NCBI GenBank assembly: GCA_024710165.1
Contig: JANJVG010000004.1
Span: 1-64,000, forward strand
Length of the DNA: 64,000 nucleotides
Direction: 5' to 3'
DNA from: Burkholderiaceae bacterium
GTDB lineage: Bacteria > Pseudomonadota > Gammaproteobacteria > Burkholderiales > Burkholderiaceae_C
Shown here piece by piece: positions 55,072-64,000 of the stretch; position 1 is the first letter of the stretch; each line of letters opens with the position of its first letter. Under the pieces are notes generated by a model. It was given only the letters and a program-made list of their open reading frames with translations, did no database searches and was not told the origin of the DNA. A program made the position numbers and the translations under genes.

Positions 55072-55229
55072 TGCGCGAGCCAGGCCCTCCGCGTCGTCGC
55101 CCCAGCGAAAAGCAGCGCGCCGACCGCCAGCGCAGAGACCGGCGCGAACTGGCGCGCGAACTCCGGGAGAGGGCAGAGCAGCAGGCAGAGCCAAGGCGCG
55201 ATGACGGGCCGCTGCCGAGGGTTGATTGA
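55071..55229 (+). CDS. Highly charged small phage protein
   Basis: MREPGPPRRRPSEKQRADRQRRDRRELARELRERAEQQAEPRRDDGPLPRVD; TGATG overlap with Rz stop. Confidence 0.45.
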   Translation: MREPGPPRRRPSEKQRADRQRRDRRELARELRERAEQQAEPRRDDGPLPRVD

Positions 55230-55341
55230 GCCTAAAATCTGTCTAACCGAGTTGCTGCGTAGCTATAGAAAACAGCCACCAATCAACCCGCCGCCGTTAG
55301 ACAAAAGTGAGCTAAGTTGTTGATTTATAAGGCTGGAACTG

Positions 55342-55394
55342 CTGCTTTGGGAGCAGAGGGTCGCGAGTTCGAATCCCGCCGCTCCGACCATTGT
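55342..55394 (+). repeat. attR core (53 bp)
   Basis: Identical to 12064-12116. Confidence 0.95.
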
Positions 55395-55397
55395 TTG

Positions 55398-55431
55398 AAG
55401 GACTTGCAGTCTGGTACTGCAAGTCCTTTTT
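55398..55431 (+). terminator. Original host tRNA-Pro terminator, displaced to attR
   Basis: aaggacttgcag tctggta ctgcaagtcctt ttt; 12-bp perfect arms. Confidence 0.8.
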
Positions 55432-55512
55432 GCTTTCCGAGCCTCTGGTGTCAGTCTGCAACTCGCACCCGCGATGGCATCATGGCGTTTTGTCTTCTGA
55501 CGTCTGATCCGA

Positions 55513-56295
55513 GTGAAAAACGCCCTAGCTCCCCGATTTTTGACCATGGCGCCGGCGCGTTTTGACGCCGTGGACGCCCTGCGCGGCAGCGCCATGGTCT
55601 GGATGACGATCTTCCATTTCTGCTTCGATCTGAGCCATTTTGGCTATTGGGTGCAGGACTTTCGCAACGATCCTGTCTGGATCGGGCAGCGGACTGTGGT
55701 CGTCAGCCTGTTCCTGTTTTGTGCCGGTCTGGGTCAGGCGATTGCGGTCCATCAGGGGCAGGGCTGGGACAGATTTGGCCGACGCTGGTTGCAGATTGCT
55801 GCATGTGCCCTGCTGGTGAGTGCGGGGTCTTTCGCCATGTTTCCGCGCAGCTTCATCTATTTCGGGGTGCTTCACGCCATGGCGGTCATGTTGCCACTGG
55901 CCCGGGTCACCTATGGCTGGGGGCGATGGTTGTGGCTGGCCGGGGGGCTGGCCCTGGCCATGCCCTGGCTGGCGCAGTGGGCCTTGTCGGGACCGCTGGG
56001 TGACTGGGCCCCGTATTTCAATGGGCGTGCCCTCAACTGGCTGGGTCTGGTGTCGCGCAAGCCCTACACCGAGGACTACGTGCCGCTGTTGCCCTGGCTG
56101 GGTGTGATGTGGTGGGGCCTTGCAAGCGGCCGTTGGTTGCTGGCGCGTTTTCCGCGTGGCCTGGAGGTGAGCTTGCCCTCTGCACTGAAGGGTCTGGCGG
56201 TGCTGGGACGCTGGAGCCTGAGCTATTACATGCTGCACCAGCCCGCACTGATCGGGGTGTTGCTGGTGTGGGGCTGGTGGGGCGCTGCCTCATAA
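55513..56295 (+). CDS. DUF1624 (heparan-alpha-glucosaminide N-acetyltransferase-like) membrane protein
   Basis: RFDAVDALRGSAMVWMTIFHFCFDLSHFGYW..., multi-TM. Confidence 0.82.
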   Translation: MKNALAPRFLTMAPARFDAVDALRGSAMVWMTIFHFCFDLSHFGYWVQDFRNDPVWIGQRTVVVSLFLFCAGLGQAIAVHQGQGWDRFGRRWLQIAACALLVSAGSFAMFPRSFIYFGVLHAMAVMLPLARVTYGWGRWLWLAGGLALAMPWLAQWALSGPLGDWAPYFNGRALNWLGLVSRKPYTEDYVPLLPWLGVMWWGLASGRWLLARFPRGLEVSLPSALKGLAVLGRWSLSYYMLHQPALIGVLLVWGWWGAAS

Positions 56296-56437
56296 CCCCC
56301 GATTCCCCGGTCGGCTTTTCATTCGGGCCCGAACTGCCGCCGCAACGGCGACGACTGCCAGTCCGACCTTCGGGAATTTGAAACAAGAAAAACGCGGCCT
56401 GGGCCGCGTTGTTGCAGGGCGAGGGCTGGGGCGCTCC

Positions 56438-57223
56438 TTACTCGACCTTGGCCTTGGCGCGCAGTTCTTCCTGGAATTTGGTTGCCTTCATCTGTTGCAG
56501 TTGCTGGGCAATCTGGGCCTTGACTTCGTCCAGTTTGGGCAACTGGGCTTCACGCACGTCGTCCAGGCGAATGATGTGCCAGCCAAACTGGCTCTTCACC
56601 GGTGTCTGGGTCATCTGGCCTTTTTCGAGCTTGATCATGGCCTCGGTGAATTCGGGGACATAGCTGCTGGGGGCCGCCCAGTCCAGATCGCCGCCTTTTG
56701 CTCCCGATCCGGGGTCTTTGGACTGCTTTTTGGCGATCTCTTCAAACTTGCCGCCCTTTTTCAGCGAGGCGATGATAGCCTTGGCTTCTTCTTCCTTCTC
56801 GACCAGGATGTGGCGGGCCTTGAATTCCTTGCCGCTGTTGGCGGCAACGAACTTGTCGTACTCGGCCTTGATTTCAGCGTCGGTGACCGGGTCCTTGTTC
56901 TGCTGGTTCAGAAAGAGTTCGCGGATCAGAATGGTCTGGCGGGCCAGCTCCATCTGGGACTTGAAGTCAGGCGATGCTTCCAGGCCCCGCTTTTGCGCTT
57001 CCTGCATGAAGATTTCACGGGCGATGACTTCTTCCTTGATCTGTCCTTCCATTTCGGGAGTGACGGGACGCCCTGAGCGCTCCACCTGCTGCTTGAGCGC
57101 CTCTGCGCGCTCCTTGGGGATTGCTTTGCCGTTGACGATGGCAAGATTCTGGGCAGACACGGGCAGGGCAACGGTGCCCAGCAAGGCAGCGGCCACGAGG
57201 CCGGACAAGAGCTGTTTCTTCAT
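56438..57223 (-). CDS. Parvulin-type peptidylprolyl isomerase (PpiC/SurA-like)
   Basis: KARHILVEKEEEAKAIIASLKKGGKFEEIAKKQSKDPGSGAKGGDLDW; signal peptide. Confidence 0.92.
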   Translation of the reverse strand: MKKQLLSGLVAAALLGTVALPVSAQNLAIVNGKAIPKERAEALKQQVERSGRPVTPEMEGQIKEEVIAREIFMQEAQKRGLEASPDFKSQMELARQTILIRELFLNQQNKDPVTDAEIKAEYDKFVAANSGKEFKARHILVEKEEEAKAIIASLKKGGKFEEIAKKQSKDPGSGAKGGDLDWAAPSSYVPEFTEAMIKLEKGQMTQTPVKSQFGWHIIRLDDVREAQLPKLDEVKAQIAQQLQQMKATKFQEELRAKAKVE

Positions 57224-57294
57224 TCGAAATCCAAAAAAAGAGGATGGTTTTGACCGGAGGCTGCTGGCCCTGTGGGGCTGGTGCCGGGGCTTGG

Positions 57295-57564
57295 TCAGAG
57301 CGTTTCAATGGCGAGGGCATGCGCGCCCCGGTCAATGAATTCCTGCAGCGCATCATACACAAGGCGATGCTGGTGAACGCGGGGCAAACCGGTAAACAAG
57401 GGGGACGCGATACGCACCCGGAAGTGGGTTCCAAACCCGGTTCCATTGGCTCCTGCGTGGCCTTCGTGCTTCCAGCTCTCGTCCAGCACTTCCAGCAGGC
57501 TGGGCTGGAGCTTTTCGCGCAGTCGTTGCTGCATGTCGTGGGCGGTGATGGCGGAGGTGTTCAT
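57295..57564 (-). CDS. BolA family protein
   Basis: DESWKHEGHAGANGTGFGTHFRVRI...HRLVYDAL. Confidence 0.9.
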   Translation of the reverse strand: MNTSAITAHDMQQRLREKLQPSLLEVLDESWKHEGHAGANGTGFGTHFRVRIASPLFTGLPRVHQHRLVYDALQEFIDRGAHALAIETL

Positions 57565-58115
57565 GCCTGGGGGTCCTTCGCTTCGTCGGTTTCCTTGATG
57601 TAGCGGCTCATGTACAGGGCCTGGATCACCACAAACACGAGCATCAGCCCCAGGCCGCCAAACAGCTTGAAGTTGACCCAGGTGTCGGTGTCGAAGTGGT
57701 AGGCCACCCAGAGGTTGAGCACGCCCATGACCATAAAGAACCCTGTCCAGCTCCAGTTCATGGCGCGCCAGGCTGGGTCAGGCAGTTCCAACTGGGAGCC
57801 CATGAGGGTTTTGATGAAATTTTTGCGGAAGAACAACTGCCCGATCAGCAGCGAGCCGCCCATCAGCCAGTAGAGCACGGTGGGTTTCCACTTGATGAAG
57901 GTGTCGTTCTGTGCCAGCAGGGTGGCGCCGCCAAACAGCACGATCACCCCCAGGCTGAGCCACTGCATGGGTTCGACCTTGCCATGCTTGGCACGCAGGT
58001 AGGCGATTTGCGCGATGGTGGCCACGATGGCCACGCCCGTGGCCACGTAAATACCCCAGACCTTAAAGGCCACAAAGAACAGGATGATGGGGAAAAAGTC
58101 GATCAGCAGTTTCAT
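57561..58115 (-). CDS. yciB: Septation protein A / YciB family
   Basis: [40 protein letters not shown]. Confidence 0.92.
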   Translation of the reverse strand: MKLLIDFFPIILFFVAFKVWGIYVATGVAIVATIAQIAYLRAKHGKVEPMQWLSLGVIVLFGGATLLAQNDTFIKWKPTVLYWLMGGSLLIGQLFFRKNFIKTLMGSQLELPDPAWRAMNWSWTGFFMVMGVLNLWVAYHFDTDTWVNFKLFGGLGLMLVFVVIQALYMSRYIKETDEAKDPQA

Positions 58116-58549
58116 GGCGTAGCGGGGGGATCCTGTTCGGGCGCCTCGGGGGCAAAGTCCAGGGAGGCGGAGTTCATGCAATAGCGCAGGCCCGTGGGGG
58201 CCGGGCCGTCTTCAAAGACATGGCCCAGGTGCGCCCCGCATTGTGCACAAACCGTTTCGGTGCGTCGCATGCCATGGCTGTGGTCCGTGATTTCCGTGAT
58301 GGTTCCGGGCAGAGCCTGCGAAAAACTGGGCCAGCCGCAACCGGCATCGAACTTGGTGCTGGCATCGAAGAGCTTGTTGCCGCAGCAGATGCAGTGGTAG
58401 CTGCCGTCTGCCCAGTGGGCCTCGTACTTGCCAGTGAAGGGGCGTTCCGTAGCTGCGTGGCGCGTGACCTGGAAGGCGCCAGGTTCGGCACCTTTTTCGC
58501 GCAGCAGGGCCTGCCACTGCGCGTCGGTTTTCTGGAGGGGGTAGTTCAT
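58112..58549 (-). CDS. msrB: Peptide-methionine (R)-S-oxide reductase
   Basis: [39 protein letters not shown]. Confidence 0.95.
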   Translation of the reverse strand: MNYPLQKTDAQWQALLREKGAEPGAFQVTRHAATERPFTGKYEAHWADGSYHCICCGNKLFDASTKFDAGCGWPSFSQALPGTITEITDHSHGMRRTETVCAQCGAHLGHVFEDGPAPTGLRYCMNSASLDFAPEAPEQDPPATP

Positions 58550-60036
58550 GAAGAGCAGCTGATGGAGATGTGCCGGGCCCAGTCCGGCGGAAAGCCCGCA
58601 TGGGCCTCGAAGCCGGGGTGCTCGTCGAATGGGCGCTCCAGCAAGAGTTGGAGTGCATGCACTTCGGAATAATTCCCTTCCTGGGCTGCACGGATGGCCT
58701 GCTCACCCAGGTGGTTGCGCAGCACGTAGCGCGGATTGTTTTTTAGCATCAAATTGGCATCTAGCGCTCTTCCAGTAAGCGCTGGTAGCTCTTTAAATGA
58801 GAGCAACCACCGGTCCCAACCGGCCCGATCGGCAAACAGGTCGCGCACCGGCTCGAAATCGCCGGAAGCCACCGCGTGCGTCAGGCGCCGCCAGAAGATG
58901 GGATAGTCCACCGCGTTGTCGGCCATCAGGTGCAGGAGGCTGTCGATCAGGGTGTCATCGCCATCGTGCGCCGTGGTCAGCCCCAGTTTTGCGCGCATGC
59001 GGGCCATGAATTCGGCGGGGAAGAGCGCCTTGAACGATTCCAGGGCGACCATGGCGATGGCCGGGTCGCCAATCAGTGGCTGCAGTGCCTGGCCCAGACG
59101 GTACAGGTTCCAGTACACCACCGGGGGCTGCTGCTTGAAGGCGTAGCGGCCCTGGTGGTCGCTGTGGTTGCAGATGTGGTCGGGGTCGAAGGCGTCGAGG
59201 AACTGGAATGGCCCGTAGTCGATGGTCAGCCCCAGGATGCTCATGTTGTCGGTGTTGAGCACGCCATGGCAAAACCCCACGGCCTGCCATTGCGCCACCA
59301 GGGCGGCGGTGCGCTCGCTCACGGCCTGCAGCAGCGCCGCGTAGCGGTTGCCGTCGAAGCCCGCGCCTTCGAGGCATTCGGGATAGTGGCGTTCGATCAC
59401 GTAGTCGGCCAGCTGGCGCAGTTCGTCCAGTTGCCCGCGCGCGGCGAAATGCTCGAAATGCCCGAAGCGGATGAAGCTCGGCGCCACGCGCGTGACCACG
59501 GCGGCGGTTTCGATGGACTCGCGGCGCACCGGCTCTGGCGAGCCCGTGATGCACAAGGCCCGCGTGGTGGGGATGCCCAGGGCGTGCATGGCTTCGCTGC
59601 ACAGAAACTCGCGGATGCTCGAACGCAACACGGCGCGGCCGTCGCCCATGCGTGAATACGGCGTCAGTCCGCTGCCCTTGAGCTGCAACTCCATCGGGCC
59701 TTGCGGCGTCTGCAGTTCCCCCAGCAGGAGGGCACGGCCATCGCCCAATTGCCCTGCCCACACACCAAACTGGTGCCCGCTGTAGACACTGGCCAGCGGC
59801 TCACTGCCGGGCAGCACGGTGTTGCCGCTGAAGGCATGCAGTGCGGCTTCCGAACCCAGCCAGTCAGCATTCAGGTCCAGTTCCCGGGCCAGGGCCTGGT
59901 TGGTAGCCACCCAGTAAGGGGCCGGAAGGGGTTGGGGTAGCTGGCGTGTGAAGAAGGCAGGGCCCAGGCTTGCAAAGCGGTTGTTCCAGCGCAAGCCGCA
60001 ATCGCCGGACTCTCCATCGTTGCATGACAGATTCAT
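58546..60036 (-). CDS. selO: SelO/YdiU protein adenylyltransferase
   Basis: [63 protein letters not shown]. Confidence 0.93.
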   Translation of the reverse strand: MNLSCNDGESGDCGLRWNNRFASLGPAFFTRQLPQPLPAPYWVATNQALARELDLNADWLGSEAALHAFSGNTVLPGSEPLASVYSGHQFGVWAGQLGDGRALLLGELQTPQGPMELQLKGSGLTPYSRMGDGRAVLRSSIREFLCSEAMHALGIPTTRALCITGSPEPVRRESIETAAVVTRVAPSFIRFGHFEHFAARGQLDELRQLADYVIERHYPECLEGAGFDGNRYAALLQAVSERTAALVAQWQAVGFCHGVLNTDNMSILGLTIDYGPFQFLDAFDPDHICNHSDHQGRYAFKQQPPVVYWNLYRLGQALQPLIGDPAIAMVALESFKALFPAEFMARMRAKLGLTTAHDGDDTLIDSLLHLMADNAVDYPIFWRRLTHAVASGDFEPVRDLFADRAGWDRWLLSFKELPALTGRALDANLMLKNNPRYVLRNHLGEQAIRAAQEGNYSEVHALQLLLERPFDEHPGFEAHAGFPPDWARHISISCSS

Positions 60037-60108
60037 GCAGACATTGTCCCGCAGACCGCAAGGCATGCGCTTGGCAGGGCTTTCCGAAGGTGTGGTGCCC
60101 GCACTGGC

Positions 60109-60795
60109 TCAGGCGCTGGCCGTTGCCTTCAGGTGGTTTGACAGAGCCTCGTCGTCGACGATGGCTACACGACCGAAGTCGAGCGAGACGATGCCTGATT
60201 CTTCCAGCGAGCGCAGTACACGGTTGACCGTCTGGCGTGAAAGGCCCGCGAGCTGGCCGATTTCGTCCTGCGTGAGGTTGAGCCTGCGCGTGCTGCGCCA
60301 GAAGATGCGGCTCAGGTACAGCGCCACCCGGTGCTCTGGTGAGCGCATGCGGCCCGCCTCGATAATGGTCATGGCCTGACCCAGCCGCAGGTTCAGGTGC
60401 TGCACGAGAAACTGGTTGAACTCCAGGCTGCCATCGCGCAGCGCGGCAAACCAGGGCAGCGGCAGGCACAGGAGCTGCGTGGGCCGCAGCGCGACCACAT
60501 CGTATTTGCGGGGTTCGGGCTTCATGGCCGAACCTTCGCCAAACCATTCGCCATCAGGAATGCCGATGAAAGCCGAGGTGCGGGTGCGGGATGCCGGGCT
60601 GCGCAGCATCACCATGCCCGACAGCACGGCATGCCAGCCCTCTACCGAAGTGCCGGCAGGCAGCATCACCTCACCCTTGGCACCCTCTGTGACGACCACG
60701 CTATCGCGAATCTGGGCCTGCAGTGCGACTGGCAGGCCGGCAAACCAGGGCTGGGCAGCAATGAATCGCTCTGCAGTGGGGCTGGTGTCAAACAT
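60109..60795 (-). CDS. Crp/Fnr family transcriptional regulator
   Basis: cNMP-binding domain and HTH (LTQDEIGQLAGLSRQTVNRVLRSLEESGIV). Confidence 0.9.
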   Translation of the reverse strand: MFDTSPTAERFIAAQPWFAGLPVALQAQIRDSVVVTEGAKGEVMLPAGTSVEGWHAVLSGMVMLRSPASRTRTSAFIGIPDGEWFGEGSAMKPEPRKYDVVALRPTQLLCLPLPWFAALRDGSLEFNQFLVQHLNLRLGQAMTIIEAGRMRSPEHRVALYLSRIFWRSTRRLNLTQDEIGQLAGLSRQTVNRVLRSLEESGIVSLDFGRVAIVDDEALSNHLKATASA

Positions 60796-61035
60796 CCTTG
60801 GATTGTCGTCGTCTGACGGCGTGCCTCAGGGAAAACCCGTGCTAAATGTCAGCCAAACGACATGTCTTGGCTTTTGGGTCGGCGCCCTGCACACTGTGCC
60901 GAGTTTTGCGTGGCGTCACGTGGGGCGCTGGCCGGTGCCGGGCGCCTGTACAAAAGTCAGGCTCTGTCCGCGCTTTGGAAATTCAGCGGCTAGGATGGTG
61001 GGGTTTTCGTTTCAGACATTGTTCAAGGAGTACAC

Positions 61036-62673
61036 ATGCTGGGTTTGATGCAGAGTCAGCCGTTGCTGATTTCGTCATTGATTGAATTTGCCGAGCGTCA
61101 CCATGGCGACGGCGAAATCATCTCGCGCCGCGTGGAAGGCGACTTCCACCGCTACACCTACAAAGACCTGGCGGCGCGTTCGCGCCAGTTGGCCAACGCG
61201 CTCGAGCGCGAGGGCCTGCAGTTCAGCGATCGCGTGGCCTCGCTGGCCTGGAACGGCTACCGCCATATGGAAATGTATTTCGGGGTGAGCGGTTCGGGCC
61301 GCATCCTGCACACCATCAACCCGCGCTTGCACCCCGACCAGATCGCCTGGATCGTCAACCACGCCGAAGACCAGATCCTGTGCTTTGACCTGAGCTTCCT
61401 GCCCCTGGTGCAGGCCGTGCATGCCAAGTGCCCCACCGTGAAGAAATGGGTGGCCCTGTGCGATGCCGACAGGTTGCCCGCCGACAGTGGTGTTCCCGGC
61501 CTGACAAGCTACGAAACCTGGATTGGCGCGCAGTCGTCTGACTACTCCTGGCCGGTGTTCGACGAAAACACTGCCTCGAGCATGTGCTACACCAGCGGCA
61601 CCACGGGCAACCCCAAGGCCGCGCTGTACAGCCACCGCTCAACCACGCTACACGCCTATGCAGCGGCGCTGCCCGATGTGATGTGCCTCTCGGCACGCGA
61701 CGCCGTGCTGCCCGTGGTGCCCATGTTCCACGTCAACGCCTGGGGCATTCCCTACTCGGCGGCGCTCACGGGCTGCAAGCTGGTCTACCCCGGCCCGGCC
61801 ATGGACGGCAAGTCGATCTATGAACTGATCGAGACCGAGAAGGTGACCTACGCCGCGGGCGTGCCCACGGTGTGGCAAATGATGCTGAGCCACATGAAGC
61901 CGGCCGGCCTGAAGTTCAGCTCGCTCAAGCGCACGGTGATTGGCGGCTCTGCCTGCCCGCCGGCCATGATCACCGCCTTCCAGGAAGAGTACGGCGTGGA
62001 AGTCCTGCACGCCTGGGGCATGACCGAGATGAGCCCGCTGGGCACGCTGTGCACGCTCAAGAACAAGCAACTCGGGCTGTCTGCCGACGAGCAGATGAAG
62101 GTGCGCCAGAAGCAGGGACGTGCCATCTACGGCGTGGACATGAAGATCGTGGACGGAGAAGGCAAGGAATTGCCCTGGGACGGCAAGACCTATGGCGACC
62201 TGCTGGTGCGCGGCCCCTGGATTCTGGATGCCTACTACAAGGGTGAGAGCCCCCTCGTCAAGGACGCCCAGGGTCGCGGCTGGTTCCCCACGGGCGACGT
62301 GGCGACCATCGACGCCGACGGCTTCATGCAGATCACCGACCGCAGCAAGGACGTGATCAAGTCGGGCGGCGAGTGGATCAGCTCCATCGACATCGAAAAC
62401 ATCGCCATGGGCCACCCAGGCATCGCCATGGCCGCCTGCATCGGCATGCCGCACCCCAAGTGGGACGAGCGCCCGATCGTTGCCGTGACCCGCAAGCCCG
62501 GTGCCGAAGTCACCCGTGAGGAACTGCTGCAGTTCTATGAAGGCAAGACGGCGAAGTGGCAAATCCCGGATGACGTGGTGTTTGTGGACGCCATTCCGCT
62601 GGGTGCCACCGGCAAGATGCTCAAGACGCGGCTGCGCGAGCAGCTCAAGGATTACAAGCTTCCCGGCCTGTAA
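61036..62673 (+). CDS. Acyl-CoA synthetase (long-chain fatty acid-CoA ligase family)
   Basis: [22 protein letters not shown]-binding; [33 protein letters not shown]. Confidence 0.93.
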   Translation: MLGLMQSQPLLISSLIEFAERHHGDGEIISRRVEGDFHRYTYKDLAARSRQLANALEREGLQFSDRVASLAWNGYRHMEMYFGVSGSGRILHTINPRLHPDQIAWIVNHAEDQILCFDLSFLPLVQAVHAKCPTVKKWVALCDADRLPADSGVPGLTSYETWIGAQSSDYSWPVFDENTASSMCYTSGTTGNPKAALYSHRSTTLHAYAAALPDVMCLSARDAVLPVVPMFHVNAWGIPYSAALTGCKLVYPGPAMDGKSIYELIETEKVTYAAGVPTVWQMMLSHMKPAGLKFSSLKRTVIGGSACPPAMITAFQEEYGVEVLHAWGMTEMSPLGTLCTLKNKQLGLSADEQMKVRQKQGRAIYGVDMKIVDGEGKELPWDGKTYGDLLVRGPWILDAYYKGESPLVKDAQGRGWFPTGDVATIDADGFMQITDRSKDVIKSGGEWISSIDIENIAMGHPGIAMAACIGMPHPKWDERPIVAVTRKPGAEVTREELLQFYEGKTAKWQIPDDVVFVDAIPLGATGKMLKTRLREQLKDYKLPGL

Positions 62674-62801
62674 TGAACGCAGCTGCGGCGCAGGGGGTGC
62701 CGCAGCAGTCGCGTGGGTGATAGGGGATAGGGGCAATCCCTGAGCGATGACGCACCGCAACACTGTACGCTGCGCATGTTGATTTAACTGGAGACTGAAA
62801 A

Positions 62802-64000
62802 ATGAAATTTGCTATCAAGGCTGTAGCTGCTTCCGTAATCCTGGCGAGCGCTGGCGGCGCTTTTGCTCAAAAAGGCGAGACCGTCAAGATTGCCTGGCTC
62901 GACCCGCTTTCCGGCCTGATGGCGGCCGTGGGAACGAACCAGCTCAAGAGCTTCCAGTTCATTGCCGAGGAGTTCAACAAGAAGAACGCTGCCGGCGTGA
63001 AGTTCGAGATCATCGGCATCGACAACAAGCTCAGCCCCCAGGAAACCTCCAGCGCGCTGCGTTCGGCCATGGACCAGGGTGCACGCTATGTGGTGCAGGG
63101 CAACGGCTCCGGCCCTGCGCTGGCCATCATGGATGCGCTGGAAAAGCACAACGCCCGCAACCCCGGCAAGGAAGTGGTGTTCCTGAACTATGCCGCCGTC
63201 GACCCGGACCTGACCAACAGCAAGTGCAGCTACTGGCATTTCCGCCTGGATGCAGACACCTCCATGAAGATGGAGGCGCTGACGACCTACATGAAGGATC
63301 TGCCTGAGGTCAAAAAGGTCTACCTGATCAACCAGAACTACTCGCACGGCCACCAGGTTTCCAAGTTCGCCAAGGACATCATGAAGCGCAAGCGCCCCGA
63401 CGTGCAGTTTGTCGGCGACGACCTGCACCCCCTGGCGCAGGTGCGCGATTTCTCGCCCTACATTGCCAAGATCAAGGCTTCGGGCGCCGACAGCGTGATC
63501 ACGGGCAACTGGGGTTCCGACCTGGCGCTGCTCATCAAGGCCGCCAACGATGCGGGCCTGAACAACGTCAACTTCTACACCTACTACGGCTCGGTCACGG
63601 GCAGCCCCACCGCCATGGGTGCCGCTGCAGCCGGCCGTGTGTACATGGTGGCCTATGCCCACATGAACCTGCCCGGCCCCCTGAACCAGATCGTGGTGGA
63701 CTACAAGAAGAAGTTCAACGACGACATGTACACCGGCGCTGTCTATCACGCCTTCTCCATGCTGACGGAAGCCTTCGTCAAGACCAAGTCCACCGACCCC
63801 GTCAAGGTGGCGGCGGCCATGGAAGGCATGAAGTTCAAGAGCTTCAACGGCGAGGTCGAAATGCGCAAGACCGACCACCAGCTCCAGCAAGGCCTGTTCA
63901 TTTCCAAGTGGGAAAAGGCTGGTGGCAAGTACCCGCTGGACTCGGAGAACACGGGCCACACCTTTGTCCCGGTCAAGTACTACGAGCCCTACGTGGCTAG
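62802..64000 (+). CDS. Branched-chain amino-acid-type ABC transporter substrate-binding protein (3' truncated by window edge)
   Basis: ATG 62802 with signal peptide MKFAIKAVAASVILASAGGAFAQKGETVKIAWLDPLSGLMAAVG; open to window end. Confidence 0.9.
   Translation, partial: MKFAIKAVAASVILASAGGAFAQKGETVKIAWLDPLSGLMAAVGTNQLKSFQFIAEEFNKKNAAGVKFEIIGIDNKLSPQETSSALRSAMDQGARYVVQGNGSGPALAIMDALEKHNARNPGKEVVFLNYAAVDPDLTNSKCSYWHFRLDADTSMKMEALTTYMKDLPEVKKVYLINQNYSHGHQVSKFAKDIMKRKRPDVQFVGDDLHPLAQVRDFSPYIAKIKASGADSVITGNWGSDLALLIKAANDAGLNNVNFYTYYGSVTGSPTAMGAAAAGRVYMVAYAHMNLPGPLNQIVVDYKKKFNDDMYTGAVYHAFSMLTEAFVKTKSTDPVKVAAAMEGMKFKSFNGEVEMRKTDHQLQQGLFISKWEKAGGKYPLDSENTGHTFVPVKYYEPYVA

Larger units (their letters stand above)
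12064..55394. mobile_element. Integrated lambda-like siphoprophage (about 43.3 kb attL to attR)
   Basis: 53-bp perfect direct repeats at both ends, integrase next to attL, full set of replication, packaging, head, tail and lysis genes. Confidence 0.96.

Noticed and set aside
55342-55392. Second tRNA-Pro at attR
   Set aside because: Only the 3' half is present; no acceptor/D-arm 5' half upstream, so it is the att remnant
55263-55595. Minus-strand ORF containing MVGAAGFELATLCSQS
   Set aside because: Same artefact over the attR tRNA fragment

Overview
The window is a Comamonadaceae-type (Betaproteobacteria, high GC) chromosome segment carrying a complete-looking ~43.3 kb lambda-like siphoprophage. 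The prophage is integrated in the 3' end of a tRNA-Pro(TGG) gene. A 53-bp perfect direct repeat (12064-12116 and 55342-55394) marks attL and attR.

Host flanks:
- Left: branched-chain ABC substrate-binding protein (partial), zinc-type alcohol dehydrogenase/quinone reductase, 7TM/GGEEF diguanylate cyclase, O-acetylhomoserine sulfhydrylase, P-type cation ATPase, U32 peptidase-like (RlhA-type) protein, phosphatidylserine decarboxylase, and an IF-1 paralog with an in-frame TAA at codon 5.
- Right: DUF1624 membrane protein, PpiC-type isomerase, BolA, YciB, MsrB, SelO, Crp/Fnr regulator, acyl-CoA ligase, and a second ABC substrate-binding protein (partial).

Prophage order: integrase and a leftward early/accessory cluster, KilA-N gene, immunity/accessory island, Cro-like gene, HNH, replication (O-like plus DnaB), terminase, portal, protease, decoration, capsid, tail, and lysis (SAR-type lysozyme, Rz/Rz1).

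The most interesting region is the immunity island (20.05-24.4 kb). It holds (i) a probable three-gene toxin-antitoxin-chaperone module (HigB-like toxin, XRE antitoxin, SecB-like chaperone) with a 16-bp perfect palindrome at its start, and (ii) an XRE repressor translationally coupled to a HipA-like kinase and a DUF3037-like partner. It also has (iii) a 21-bp promoter/operator element shared exactly, in opposite orientation, between the cro-like and kilA-N promoters 4.2 kb apart. Family calls come from reading the translations by eye; no database search was run.
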